Shown here: positions 35,292-44,317 of the stretch, one piece after another
Numbering within the stretch: the stretch's first letter is position 1
How the letters are laid out: the number at the start of each line of letters is the position of its first letter
Source: Tengunoibacter tsumagoiensis
Lineage (GTDB): Bacteria > Chloroflexota > Ktedonobacteria > Ktedonobacterales > Ktedonobacteraceae
Length of the DNA: 64,000 bases
Reading direction: 5' to 3'
Assembly (NCBI RefSeq): GCF_003967535.1
Contig: NZ_BIFR01000001.1
Location: 4,773,001 to 4,837,000 of the forward strand
Made by a program: the position numbers and the translations under genes
The notes under the pieces: model-generated
What the model saw: the letters and a program-made list of their open reading frames with translations, nothing else
What the model was told of the DNA's origin: nothing
Databases searched by the model: none

Positions 35292-37046
35292 GTGACCTCA
35301 CAACCGTTTAAACGTTCCCTGGCTTTGCTAGCTCGCTATCTCCAGCCACAATGGCTAAAAACGCTTTTGATGGCGCTTATGCTATTACTAAGTATTGCTT
35401 TGCAGCTCTATAATCCACGCATTCTCAGTTCGTTTATCGATGCCACAGCTACCCATGGAATCTCAACTGACCTGATCTGGCTGGCCTTGCTCTTCATCTG
35501 CATGACGATTATCACAAAGTTAGCTACTGTTGTGTCTAACTATTTATGTGAGAATGTGTCATGGACTGCCACCAATCTGATGCGCAACGATCTGCTTTCG
35601 CACCTGCTCACGCTTGATCAACAGTTTCATAAGGAACATACATCTGGTGAGCTTCTGGAGCGCATCGATGGCGATGTCAATGTGCTGGCGAACTTTTTTT
35701 CGCAATTCATTGTTCTCCTTCCGTTCCATGCACTCCTGCTGATTGGTATGTTGATCTCTCTGACGATTATCAACTGGTTATTAGGTTGTGTGCTGGGGCT
35801 GTATTGCGTTGCGGTGGTTGGCTTTCTGGTCTGGATGCGCCGCCCTGCACCCAATCGCTGGCGCATCGCGGATCAGGCTCGAGCAGATCTGTTTGGCTTT
35901 CTGGGCGAAGCCTTTTCAGCTCTTGAAGATGTCCGTCCTAATGGGGGAACCCCTTATATCTGGCAGCATTTCTATCAGCATTTTCAGCGCTGGTATACCA
36001 CAACGTGCAAAGCTGGTTGGTCTGGAGGATCGCCCTGGATTATCTCTCAACATCTGTTCCGTCTCGGTGGTATTGTTGGTCTGGTCCTGGGGGCATATCT
36101 CTGGACGCGGGGATTGGCAACACCTGGAACGGTCTATCTGATCTTTAGTTATTCAAGTCTGCTGATGCAACCTCTTGAGCAACTTCAGTGGCAGATTCAG
36201 GATCTCCAGCAGGCTCAGGCGTCCATTCAACGTATTGATCAATTACTTCTTCATTCATCAAGTTTGAAGAATGGCACAGGCAAGATGCCAGCGTCTGGAC
36301 CGCTGGAGCTATCGTTTGAGCATGTCACTTTCGGCTATACCCCCGAGAGACCCATTTTTAAGGATCTCTCGCTTACGCTACCAGCAGGCCATGTCCTTGG
36401 CCTGGTTGGACGCACGGGATCAGGAAAGACAACGATGGCTCGGTTGCTCTTTCGCATGTATGATCCGCAGGAGGGCGCGATCAAACTCAATGGAGTTGCA
36501 CTTACGGAGATGCATCTGCCAGATCTGCGACGACGGCTGGGGCTCATTACTCAGGATGTTCAGTTATTCAATGCCTCGGTGAGGGATAATTTGACCTTTT
36601 TTAATACGGCTATTCAGGATGAGACGATTTTGCAAGCCTTCCAGAAGGTGGGATTGTACGATTGGTACTCTACGTTGCCCCGGGGATTGGAGACGAAAAT
36701 TGGCAACGGGGAGTATGGGCTCTCTGCTGGTGAGGCTCAGCTCCTGGCCTTTGTCCGCTCTCTCCTGGCTCAGCCAGATCTCATCATTCTGGATGAGGCT
36801 TCTTCTCGGCTCGATCCTCTCTCAGAGCAGCGGCTTGAACAGGCCATTGAACAGCTGTTTACAGGTCGCACTGGCATTATCATCGCGCATCGTCTGGCAA
36901 CACTTGAGCATGTGAGCGATATTCTGGTGCTTGAGGATGGCAATATCATAGAGTTTGGATCGCGCGCCGAACTAATGGCCTCTCCCAACTCCCATTTTGC
37001 TCGTCTGTTGCAACTTGAATTAGAAGCAGGAGCAATGCTTGTATGA
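35292..37046 (+). CDS. ABC exporter half-transporter 1 (canonical Walker B)
   Basis: 584 aa from the GTG at 35292 (AAAGGA upstream); the frame extends to a TTG at 35274. The N-terminal membrane domain has six predicted helices (about 15-300) of the type 1 exporter fold. The nucleotide-binding domain has LVGRTGSGKTTMARLL (Walker A), LITQDVQLFNASVRDNL (Q-loop), LSAGEAQLLAFVRSLL (altered signature) and DLIILDEASSRLD with an intact catalytic Glu, then IIAHRLAT. It overlaps the next gene by ATGA, so the pair is translationally coupled and forms a heterodimer. The substrate is unknown. Confidence 0.92.
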   Translation: MTSQPFKRSLALLARYLQPQWLKTLLMALMLLLSIALQLYNPRILSSFIDATATHGISTDLIWLALLFICMTIITKLATVVSNYLCENVSWTATNLMRNDLLSHLLTLDQQFHKEHTSGELLERIDGDVNVLANFFSQFIVLLPFHALLLIGMLISLTIINWLLGCVLGLYCVAVVGFLVWMRRPAPNRWRIADQARADLFGFLGEAFSALEDVRPNGGTPYIWQHFYQHFQRWYTTTCKAGWSGGSPWIISQHLFRLGGIVGLVLGAYLWTRGLATPGTVYLIFSYSSLLMQPLEQLQWQIQDLQQAQASIQRIDQLLLHSSSLKNGTGKMPASGPLELSFEHVTFGYTPERPIFKDLSLTLPAGHVLGLVGRTGSGKTTMARLLFRMYDPQEGAIKLNGVALTEMHLPDLRRRLGLITQDVQLFNASVRDNLTFFNTAIQDETILQAFQKVGLYDWYSTLPRGLETKIGNGEYGLSAGEAQLLAFVRSLLAQPDLIILDEASSRLDPLSEQRLEQAIEQLFTGRTGIIIAHRLATLEHVSDILVLEDGNIIEFGSRAELMASPNSHFARLLQLELEAGAMLV

Positions 37047-38803
37047 AAACATATCAACTTCTCGGTGGCCTGATTCGCTATCGACTTTTCTACCAACTTC
37101 GCTCGATTGCAATCGGACTCATTCTGGATGCAGCAATACTGGCCAGTGGACTCTGGATGCAAGATCTTTTTAATACGTTGTCAGCAAGACAGCCACATTT
37201 TGATGGGCATCTCTGGTGGCTTCTACTCCTGATTATCTCAGCAAGCTTACTACAAATGGGTGGTCAGTTTATTGGCTTCGATAATACGTTGAAGACGCAC
37301 TATCCCGTACGAGGTCTGATGATGCGTAATGTCCTGGCCCGGCTCTTTCAACTTCCGGCTGCCAGTGCTTTAGCCGTCTCGCCGGGTGAGGCAATGAATA
37401 CGCTTCGTGACGATACAGAAGTTGTGGCCTATGGACCTGGAATAGGACTACTCGGTCAGGTCGTCATGGTTGTGATTGCTGTGGTTATTCTTATTCGTCT
37501 GAATGCTCTGCTTACTCTGCTGGTGCTCGCATCCCTGGTGCTTATAGTGCTGATAGCACAACGCTGGCAGAAAAAGATTGCGACCTATCGTGAGGCTAAT
37601 CGCAATGCAACAGGCTACGTGACAGGGATGATCAGTGAGATTCTGTCTGCGGTGCAAGCCATCCAGGTCGCTCAGGCAGAGAAGACTGTCATGGAGCACT
37701 TCCGAACCATCAATGCGCAACGACTGCATACACAGTTGCGCGATCGCCTGCTCAACGATACGGTGGACGCAATCCTGGGCAATATTGCTGGTCTGGGCAC
37801 AGGCCTGATCCTGTTTCTCGCAGCGATCTTTGCTTATTCAAACCATTTGCAAGTCGGTGACATCACTCTCTTTATCGCCTATATCGGTTTTATTACCAAC
37901 TTTCTGCTCAATATTGGAGGAACACTGACAAACTATACACGCACAACAATCTCTTTCCGCCGATTGCTCACACTTATGCAAGGAGGCAAAACGTTGGTTG
38001 AGCCTCATTCTCTGAGCGAGAAACATCTGGAGGTTCGACAACAAGTACAGGCTGAGCCTTTGCAGACCTTGCGTGTTACCAATCTTACTTATCGCTACCC
38101 TGAGTCAGGACGAGGAATCGAGGGGATTTCATTTCAGATCCAACAAGGGACGGTGACAGCTCTTGTTGGACGTGTAGGGGCTGGAAAAACGACGCTTGTT
38201 CGCTCTCTCCTGGGTCTGCTCCCTCACACAGAAGGAGAGATCTATTGGAATGAGACACTCATCGAGCAACCTGACGAGTTTTTTGTGCCACCTCAGGCTG
38301 GCTACACTCCTCAGGTTCCTCATCTCTTTAGCTCTACATTACAAGAGAATCTGTCAGTGGGACGTCTTACTGATGAGGAGCTGCTACAAAAAGCCGCTTA
38401 TCTGGCAGTCTTTGAGAAAGATGTGGCTGGCTTTCCAGATGGGATGCAGACGGAGATTGGAACAAACGGTATGAAGCTTTCAGGTGGGCAAGTGCAAAGA
38501 ACTGCCGCAGCTCGTATGCTTCTGGGTCAGGCGCAAGTATTAGTCATGGATGATCTCTCCAGTGCGCTCGATGGCAGGACTGAGCAGCTACTGTGGGAGC
38601 GATTGTTACATGAACAGAAAGGAACACAAACCTATCTGGTTATCTCGCATCGCCGCGCTATTCTTGAGCAGGCCGATCAGATTCTGCTTCTCGAGGATGG
38701 TAGAATAAGCGATCAGGGGACGCTTAATGACCTTCTCAAGCGCTCAGCCACTATGCGCAGTCTCTTTAGACAACAATCTTCTGAAGAGACAATACCTGCC
38801 TGA
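37043..38803 (+). CDS. ABC exporter half-transporter 2 (degenerate catalytic site)
   Basis: 586 aa, starting inside the stop of the upstream half. The membrane domain is again six helices. The nucleotide-binding domain has ALVGRVGAGKTTLVRSLLG (Walker A), a perfect signature LSGGQVQRTAAARML, and Walker B VLVMDDLSSALD, in which the catalytic Glu is Asp. The H-loop is ISHRRA. With half 1 this gives one consensus ATP site (Walker B Glu of half 1 with signature LSGGQ of half 2) and one degenerate site, as in heterodimeric exporters such as TM287/288. It is probably a drug, lipid or peptide exporter. Confidence 0.92.
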   Translation: MKTYQLLGGLIRYRLFYQLRSIAIGLILDAAILASGLWMQDLFNTLSARQPHFDGHLWWLLLLIISASLLQMGGQFIGFDNTLKTHYPVRGLMMRNVLARLFQLPAASALAVSPGEAMNTLRDDTEVVAYGPGIGLLGQVVMVVIAVVILIRLNALLTLLVLASLVLIVLIAQRWQKKIATYREANRNATGYVTGMISEILSAVQAIQVAQAEKTVMEHFRTINAQRLHTQLRDRLLNDTVDAILGNIAGLGTGLILFLAAIFAYSNHLQVGDITLFIAYIGFITNFLLNIGGTLTNYTRTTISFRRLLTLMQGGKTLVEPHSLSEKHLEVRQQVQAEPLQTLRVTNLTYRYPESGRGIEGISFQIQQGTVTALVGRVGAGKTTLVRSLLGLLPHTEGEIYWNETLIEQPDEFFVPPQAGYTPQVPHLFSSTLQENLSVGRLTDEELLQKAAYLAVFEKDVAGFPDGMQTEIGTNGMKLSGGQVQRTAAARMLLGQAQVLVMDDLSSALDGRTEQLLWERLLHEQKGTQTYLVISHRRAILEQADQILLLEDGRISDQGTLNDLLKRSATMRSLFRQQSSEETIPA

Positions 38804-38961
38804 GGTGAAAGACTGGATCTGGACTGACCCCTCTTAGCACTATTCACGTTCAGCGCGACGTATAATAGAACGGTCGATGATAGGCGTTCACAATTCATCT
38901 ATCATTGACCATAAATAAGGCGCAGATATCGCTTTTGATAAAGTGAGGGCATACTATTGCA

Positions 38962-40173
38962 ATGAAAATACTTGTACTCAATGCTGGCTCCAGTAGCCAG
39001 AAATGTCGTTTATACGCTATTGACCAGAATCCCAGCCTTGAACCTCTAACTCCCCTCTGGGAGGCCAATGCCGATTGGACCAAGGAGAAAGGAAGTACAG
39101 AGATTAAAATCAAGGCGAATGGTCAGACAGAGGTACAAAAAGTTCCTGCCGGGACCCGCTTAGAGATTACGCATCAAATGATAAAGACACTCTGGAATGG
39201 CAAGACTCGCGTTATCTCTGGACCTGAAGAGATCTCTGTCGTAGGGCATCGGGTCGTTCATGGTGGCCCTGACTATCGCGAAAGTGTCCGCATCACCCCT
39301 GAAGTTCAGGCAACTATTGAACGGCTGATCCCATATGCTCCACTTCATAATCCTGCTGCGCTCGATGGTATGAAAGCGACTGAGCAGATTCTAGGGCAGA
39401 TTCCTCAAGTCGCCGTCTTCGATACTGCCTTTCACAGTACTATCCCCCAGGAAGCAGCCATCTATCCTGGACCCTATTCGTGGTATGAACAAGGCATTCG
39501 ACGCTATGGCTTCCATGGTACAAGTCATCTCTATTGCTCCCAGCGCAGCGCTCATATTCTCAAACGCGATGTGAAGACACTGCGGATTGTGAATTGTCAT
39601 CTTGGCAACGGCTGCTCCCTGGCTGCAATCCGCAATGGCCAGAGCGTTGATACCACTATGGGATTTACACCGCTCGAGGGCTTGATGATGGGGAGTCGAT
39701 CAGGGACTGTCGATCCCAGTATCCTGATCTATCTTCAACGCGAACATGGATATAGCGCCGATAGACTGGATCAGGTCCTGAATAAGGAATCCGGTGTCCT
39801 GGGTATCTCTGGCATCTCTGGCGACATGCGTACATTGGAAAAAGCTGTCGATGAGGGAAATGAACGTGCTAAGCTGGCACTTGCTATCTATATCTATCGC
39901 ATTACCTACTTTATTGGTGCTATGGTTGCCTCTCTCGGTGGAATCGATGTCCTTTCCTTTACAGCAGGCGTTGGTGAAAATGATCGTCTTGTACGAAGTA
40001 GCGTCTGTGAAAGGCTGGGCTTTCTCGATCTAAAGATAGATCAGAGCTTGAATGAGCAATCCCTGGCCGATACTGACATCGCCACTCCCGATTCTAGAGT
40101 ACGTGTGCTCATCGTTCGCACTGAAGAAGATTGGGAGATTGCCCGCGAATGCTGGCAGAATCTTCATAGCTAA
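38962..40173 (+). CDS. ackA: Acetate kinase
   Basis: 403 aa. Acetokinase family signatures: MKILVLNAGSSSQKCRLYAI at the N-terminus, VVGHRVVHGGPDY near 92, VAVFDTAFHSTIP near 155, RYGFHGTSHLY near 180, IVNCHLGNGCSLAAI near 210, MGFTPLEGLMMGSRSGTVDP, and FTAGVGENDRLVR near 333. All nucleotide and substrate binding segments look intact. It interconverts acetate plus ATP with acetyl phosphate. The usual partner pta is not adjacent. GAGGG precedes the ATG, and a TATAAT element lies at 38861-38866. Confidence 0.95.
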   Translation: MKILVLNAGSSSQKCRLYAIDQNPSLEPLTPLWEANADWTKEKGSTEIKIKANGQTEVQKVPAGTRLEITHQMIKTLWNGKTRVISGPEEISVVGHRVVHGGPDYRESVRITPEVQATIERLIPYAPLHNPAALDGMKATEQILGQIPQVAVFDTAFHSTIPQEAAIYPGPYSWYEQGIRRYGFHGTSHLYCSQRSAHILKRDVKTLRIVNCHLGNGCSLAAIRNGQSVDTTMGFTPLEGLMMGSRSGTVDPSILIYLQREHGYSADRLDQVLNKESGVLGISGISGDMRTLEKAVDEGNERAKLALAIYIYRITYFIGAMVASLGGIDVLSFTAGVGENDRLVRSSVCERLGFLDLKIDQSLNEQSLADTDIATPDSRVRVLIVRTEEDWEIARECWQNLHS

Positions 40174-40199
40174 ACGTTGCTCCCGAACTACAAAAACAG

Positions 40200-40232
40200 C
40201 TTTGTCTCAAAAAGGCCTCTTGCGAGACAAAG
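40200..40232 (+). terminator. Hairpin terminator after ackA
   Basis: A perfect 9-bp stem (40200-40208 with 40224-40232) has a 15-nt loop. Confidence 0.6.
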
Positions 40233-40349
40233 CCCCTCTTCATTACAAAGTGAAACTACACAGATAACTTCTGCGTGCTTATAACAGAGTAAAACATAAA
40301 CACAAAAAAATACGAATGAGGGCATTTTGCAGATAGAAGGAGAACTTAC

Positions 40350-41303
40350 ATGGCGAAAATTACGAATGTCAGTCAAGCCAGACTCGATAAGGTAAAAGAT
40401 ACCGCGCAGCTCGCCTACGATACTGCCAAAGATAAGGCTCAGCTAGCCTACGACAATGCCAGAGAGACAACCCAGTCTGCTTATGATAGCGCTAAACATA
40501 CTGTCCAGGGGGTCTATAGTTCATCAAAGGATACCTCTTCGGATATTTATGGACATACGCGCAAGACCACCAAACCAGGTGCCAAAAAAGCTCAAAATCT
40601 TTTGATCGCTGGTACGGGCCTGGCTGGCCTGCTGCTTCAAGACAATAAGAAGAAAGCAGATAAGAATACCAGGCAGGTGCAAAAAAACCTGAAAAAGTCG
40701 CAGAACAATCTCCTGGATACCTATAGCAGCAGCGCTGATAGGGCACAGGAGGTCTATAACGCAAGCATTGCTAAGGCTCAGGATGTCCTACAAAGTAGCC
40801 TGGAATATGCGCAAGATGCGTACGAGAAAAATGCCAAAAAGGCTCAGAAAAACTTGAAAGAGCTGCAAGGAGTGATGCAGGATAATTTAGGGGCTGGTGT
40901 TAATAGGACTCAAGATACCTTCCAGGCAGGCTTGACCGCTGCTCAGGTGGCGTACGAGAAAAATGCTAAAAAGGCTCAGAAAAACTTGAAAGAGCTACAG
41001 GCTCCGGTCCAGGACACACTGACCACTGGTGTCGCCAGCACTCAGGAGATCTTTGATAAGAGCTCGAAAAAAGCGGCAAAGAGCCTTCAACAGGCCAGGA
41101 GCAATGCCAGAGACTTCAGCGATTCGGTGCAGGATCAGTACTCACAGTATCAGCGCAAACGCAAGCGCAATAAGGCGATCTTCCGCTGGGGCTTGCTTAT
41201 CGGTGTTGTGCTCACGCTGCTCTATACCCCCATTAAAGGTTCAGAGACGCGCGCTCGCATCATTGCTCTCTGGAACAAATACAACACCTACCTGGGCTTC
41301 TAA
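40350..41303 (+). CDS. Repetitive amphipathic helical protein with C-terminal membrane segment
   Basis: 317 aa. The N-terminal region is built of 11-residue repeats (TAQLAYDTAKDKAQLAYDNA, then TTQSAYDSAKH) like apolipoprotein or LEA-type amphipathic helices. A short hydrophobic stretch (LLIAGTGLAGLLL) lies near 85-97. The middle has a near-perfect 44-residue duplication containing YEKNAKKAQKNLKELQ (around residues 157 and 201). Near the C-terminus RWGLLIGVVLTLLYTPIKG is a membrane or membrane-surface helix, similar to YtxH-type proteins. It probably associates with the membrane and may act in stress protection; this is inference. GAAGGAGA precedes the ATG. Confidence 0.8.
   Translation: MAKITNVSQARLDKVKDTAQLAYDTAKDKAQLAYDNARETTQSAYDSAKHTVQGVYSSSKDTSSDIYGHTRKTTKPGAKKAQNLLIAGTGLAGLLLQDNKKKADKNTRQVQKNLKKSQNNLLDTYSSSADRAQEVYNASIAKAQDVLQSSLEYAQDAYEKNAKKAQKNLKELQGVMQDNLGAGVNRTQDTFQAGLTAAQVAYEKNAKKAQKNLKELQAPVQDTLTTGVASTQEIFDKSSKKAAKSLQQARSNARDFSDSVQDQYSQYQRKRKRNKAIFRWGLLIGVVLTLLYTPIKGSETRARIIALWNKYNTYLGF
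40818..41001 (+). repeat. Internal 132-bp-offset duplication in the repetitive protein gene
   Basis: Two about 50-bp blocks, starting at 40818 and 40950, are nearly identical and lie exactly 132 bp (44 codons) apart. They show recent in-frame duplication. Confidence 0.8.
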
Positions 41304-41322
41304 CAACGAGGTAGTGTAAACG

Positions 41323-41358
41323 AACGGGGTCTGGAACCGATGAGCTCCAGACCCCGTT
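41323..41358. terminator. Hairpin between convergent genes
   Basis: A perfect 13-bp stem (41323-41335 with 41346-41358) has a 10-nt loop and sits between the convergent repeat-protein and HAD genes. Confidence 0.7.
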
Positions 41359-41371
41359 TCAGGCATCACTC

Positions 41372-42046
41372 CTATCCTTTATAAGCCAGAGGTGATGCAT
41401 CATAATGCTCCAGAAGGTCTGCTGGATCATCGTAAACCGCCATCGCTCCTTGAAGATCTTCTCCATTCCAGCCTCCACTACGCAAGGCAATCGTCTGAAT
41501 ATGGACTTTTTGAGCCGCCTCGATATCATAGATTGTATCGCCCACCATCACAACTTCATCGGCATGATTACCAGCCTTCTTTAAAGCGACCTGCATAATA
41601 TCAGGATCGGGTTTCGAAGCCGGAGCATCTTTAGCAGCGGCTTCTTGCTCAAATAACTGCTCAACATCTGGTCCAATGAGCTGCAAGAGACTTTTGAGCT
41701 CTTCTTCCTCGGCAGATGTCGCAATCACCAGCTTAAGACCATGATCATGCATAGCCTGTAACAGTTCTTTTGCCTGCGGAAACGGTTTAACTGTGGAAAA
41801 ATACTTCGCTTTGAAAAGCTCTTTTCGGCGCTGGGTAATCTTCTTGCCCTCCTCACTCTCTTTCTCAATTCCTAGAATCTCAGGCAAGACCTTATCTCCC
41901 CCCATACCGATGAGTCGACGAACGTTCTCAAAAGGAATCTGATGCCCATAATCCTTCATGGCTTCTATCCAGGCATGCGCATGAGCATCATTACTATCAA
42001 CCAGCGTACCATCCACGTCTAAGATCACTGCTTGCAACGTTCTCAT
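41372..42046 (-). CDS. HAD-superfamily phosphatase
   Basis: 224 aa from the ATG at 42046, preceded by GGAGA; the frame is open upstream to 42100. The HAD motifs are VILDVDGTLVDSNDAH (motif I, nucleophile Asp and acid Asp), VIATSAEEEE (motif II, Ser/Thr), the Lys in SKPDPDI (motif III), and VMVGDTIYDIEAAQ (motif IV). The cap region (helical, type 1) lies between motifs I and II, as in phosphoglycolate phosphatase and beta-phosphoglucomutase relatives. It acts on a small phosphorylated metabolite that I cannot name. Confidence 0.9.
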   Translation of the reverse strand: MRTLQAVILDVDGTLVDSNDAHAHAWIEAMKDYGHQIPFENVRRLIGMGGDKVLPEILGIEKESEEGKKITQRRKELFKAKYFSTVKPFPQAKELLQAMHDHGLKLVIATSAEEEELKSLLQLIGPDVEQLFEQEAAAKDAPASKPDPDIMQVALKKAGNHADEVVMVGDTIYDIEAAQKVHIQTIALRSGGWNGEDLQGAMAVYDDPADLLEHYDASPLAYKG

Positions 42047-42232
42047 TGTATCTCCAACTTTCTTTATGACTCGTTTCAATCTATCGGTAACACGAGTCAT
42101 GCCAGAAAATAGCTCACATGGCTGATGGCCTTTGACGCATGAACCTGCTCATCTTTATGCACAATCTCGCCAGATTACATAGGTAAAAATCATACATAGC
42201 ACCCCTGCCAGATGAGATGGTTGATCCATTCA

Positions 42233-42880
42233 TTAAGCAAAGACGGTCTGCAAGGGGCCCAGATTTTTACGCAAAAGGACTTTGGCCCGATGAAAGTACG
42301 TCTTCGCTGTCGCCTCGGGCATACTCAAACTCTTGCCAATCTCAGAGAAGCTTAGCTGTGAAGCATAGCGTAAAATGACAACTGCACGAAATTTGGGGGG
42401 AAGCGCTTGAATCGCATCATGGAGCAGTTTCTGCAAGTCACGACGCTCCATCAACTCTTCAGGAAGTGGACCAGGGTCTGGTAACTCACACAGCCCCGAT
42501 AGCTCCCCTTCACTATTCTCGGTCTCTAATTGCGAAAAGTGCAAAGCGTAACGATGCCTGCGCCTTAGTTCATCAACACAACAGTTACGGGCAACTTGAA
42601 AGAGCCAGGATTTAAAAGGCTCACCAGTTCCCAATTTGGGAAGAGATAGGTAGAAGCGCAGAAAAACCTGCTGCAAGACATCACAGGACAGGTCATAGTC
42701 GCCCAGGAAGCGGCAAATAAAATTAAACAATGAGGTATTATAGCGTACTACCAGGAGTTCAAAGGCTTCTTGATCACCCTCTAAAACAAGTTGGGCTAAC
42801 ATTGCATCTGACATCTCTGGCACTGCATTCAATGTCTTTTTTTGTTTCTGCACAGGTAACCTCTTCTTTCCACTTGGCAT
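42233..42880 (-). CDS. ECF-family RNA polymerase sigma factor
   Basis: 215 aa. Sigma-2 region: QEAFELLVVRYNTSLFNFICRFLGDYDLSCDVLQ with FLRFYLSLP (about 35-75), then the conserved WLFQVARNCCVDELRRR near 88-105. The sigma-4 HTH (about 150-205) has LPPKFRAVVILRYASQLSFS and IGKSLSMPEATAKTYFHRA. No sigma-3 domain is present, which defines an ECF sigma. No adjacent anti-sigma gene is obvious; the neighbouring methyltransferase and HAD proteins do not look like one. It directs RNA polymerase to a stress or surface-signal regulon. Confidence 0.93.
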   Translation of the reverse strand: MPSGKKRLPVQKQKKTLNAVPEMSDAMLAQLVLEGDQEAFELLVVRYNTSLFNFICRFLGDYDLSCDVLQQVFLRFYLSLPKLGTGEPFKSWLFQVARNCCVDELRRRHRYALHFSQLETENSEGELSGLCELPDPGPLPEELMERRDLQKLLHDAIQALPPKFRAVVILRYASQLSFSEIGKSLSMPEATAKTYFHRAKVLLRKNLGPLQTVFA

Positions 42881-43245
42881 ATATGATCAATCCAGCTCTG
42901 AGTCTTTGCAGTACTAGCATATACTCTTCTACCTATAATTACAATGACCTGTAACTATTTTAAACCCGGCTTTAGCAAAATGTAATCAAAATTTAACGTA
43001 TTACTAGTATTCTTAAAGTTTTCTTATCTCCCTAAAATCAGGTAACTATTTGTTAATTCTCTACTAATAAAAGAGAAAGCCCGACCATGGGCTTTCTCTT
43101 GGAACATTCCTATTTTATTGTAGCAATACGCAAATGAGCTCTGCTTCTTTTTACGCAGGCATGCTCTTCATCTCCTGTCGTTCTCGGATACTGAATCTAT
43201 ACCTCGAGCACAAAAGTTCTGATTGCCTCACTGTAGCGACCAGGA
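42881..43245. other. Intergenic region upstream of the sigma gene
   Basis: No gene is supported. A perfect 12-bp stem (43071-43082 with 43089-43100, 6-nt loop) marks a terminator, most likely for the minus-strand methyltransferase gene. The region 42900-43060 is very AT-rich and should hold the sigma-factor promoter. Confidence 0.5.
43071..43100 (-). terminator. Intrinsic hairpin after the methyltransferase gene
   Basis: Perfect 12-bp stem as described; a T-rich tract lies on the minus-strand exit side. Confidence 0.65.
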
Positions 43246-44217
43246 TCAGTTCCTCTCATCTCCATTACGCCAGAAATAATCACGTGGTGGGTTTATACCA
43301 AGGACCGAAAAGGGAAGCTCTGCCGTCTGATTGTCTACAAGGTAGTCTAAGATCGCGGGATTATGTGCATAAAACAATCTTGCACAACGTTGTGCTGATG
43401 CAGGCGAACGAAAATGAATGCACATCTCCTCCTGTACTGGAAAAGAGACATAGTGAAAACCATGCGCCCGGAACCAATCATGATCTTGCACTCGCGGCCA
43501 GATTATGACTATTTTGCCTTCAGGCCGCGTCACACGCTCCAGCTCGGCCAGTCCTGGCTCACCACCCTGCTCATCTGTTGCTGTAAATGCCGAACAGGAG
43601 AGCGCAATATCAACACTCTGATTCTCTAGAGGCAGCTCCTCAAAACGTCCTGGGCGCAGCACCAGGTGTGGCTTCTCCTTCATAAAAGCTAATTTTCGCT
43701 TGAGGATGCGTAAGAGACCGATCGAAGGATCAACGGCAACAATCGATTGCGCTCTGGCGCGTAGGCATTCTAACGAGGCTCTCCCACTTCCCGCTCCCGC
43801 ATCTAAAATCTTTTTTCCCTGCAAATCTGAAGCAAGGTGCTGAAAAATCTGAGGATGCAGATACTCTCCCGCCGTCAGCTCTTCGTAGAGCTCTGGCTTC
43901 TTCCAATAGATTAATTCCCAGAACAGCCCTTGTAAGATCTCTTCACGAGCATGATCTCTCTCTTCTGGTGCGATCTTCTGATGCAAGGCTTCCTGAAAGC
44001 GTTCTCGCTGCTCATTGGGTAGGATCCGCTTTATGCGCTTTGTTAAAGGACCAGCCCCCCCCTGCAAGGCATATCCAAGTTGACAACAGGTCAGACCAAA
44101 TGAGGCATGGGTTAAGAGATGGTGTAATGTCTCATCATCAAAGACTTGAATATCTTCTATTTGAAAAGGGTTATCAAATAAGACATTCACCGAGTTCGAG
44201 ATTTCATTACTCACCAT
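43246..44217 (-). CDS. SAM-dependent methyltransferase (class I)
   Basis: 323 aa from the ATG at 44217, which has AAGGAA upstream; a longer in-frame version begins at 44280. A long N-terminal helical region (1-150) precedes the class I methyltransferase core: motif I ILDAGAGSGRASLECL near 153, AVDPSIGLL (motif II-like acidic residue), and VDIALSCSAFTA near 225, then VTRPEGKIVIIWPR. The C-terminal part carries YVSFPVQEEMCIHF. The substrate is unknown. It is transcribed toward the sigma factor gene. Confidence 0.86.
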   Translation of the reverse strand: MVSNEISNSVNVLFDNPFQIEDIQVFDDETLHHLLTHASFGLTCCQLGYALQGGAGPLTKRIKRILPNEQRERFQEALHQKIAPEERDHAREEILQGLFWELIYWKKPELYEELTAGEYLHPQIFQHLASDLQGKKILDAGAGSGRASLECLRARAQSIVAVDPSIGLLRILKRKLAFMKEKPHLVLRPGRFEELPLENQSVDIALSCSAFTATDEQGGEPGLAELERVTRPEGKIVIIWPRVQDHDWFRAHGFHYVSFPVQEEMCIHFRSPASAQRCARLFYAHNPAILDYLVDNQTAELPFSVLGINPPRDYFWRNGDERN

Positions 44218-44317
44218 AGGTAAGGTTCCTTGTCTAGCATAAAGAGAACGGTCAAGGAGAATAACCTCCCTTCTTGACACGCAGATCCGCGAAATTTCGT
44301 TTCTGTCACGAAGTCTC

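Noticed and set aside
35053-35301. 82-codon minus-strand frame before the ABC exporter
   Set aside because: It overlaps the ABC start and lacks a ribosome binding site; it was kept only as a possible relic in the intergenic note.
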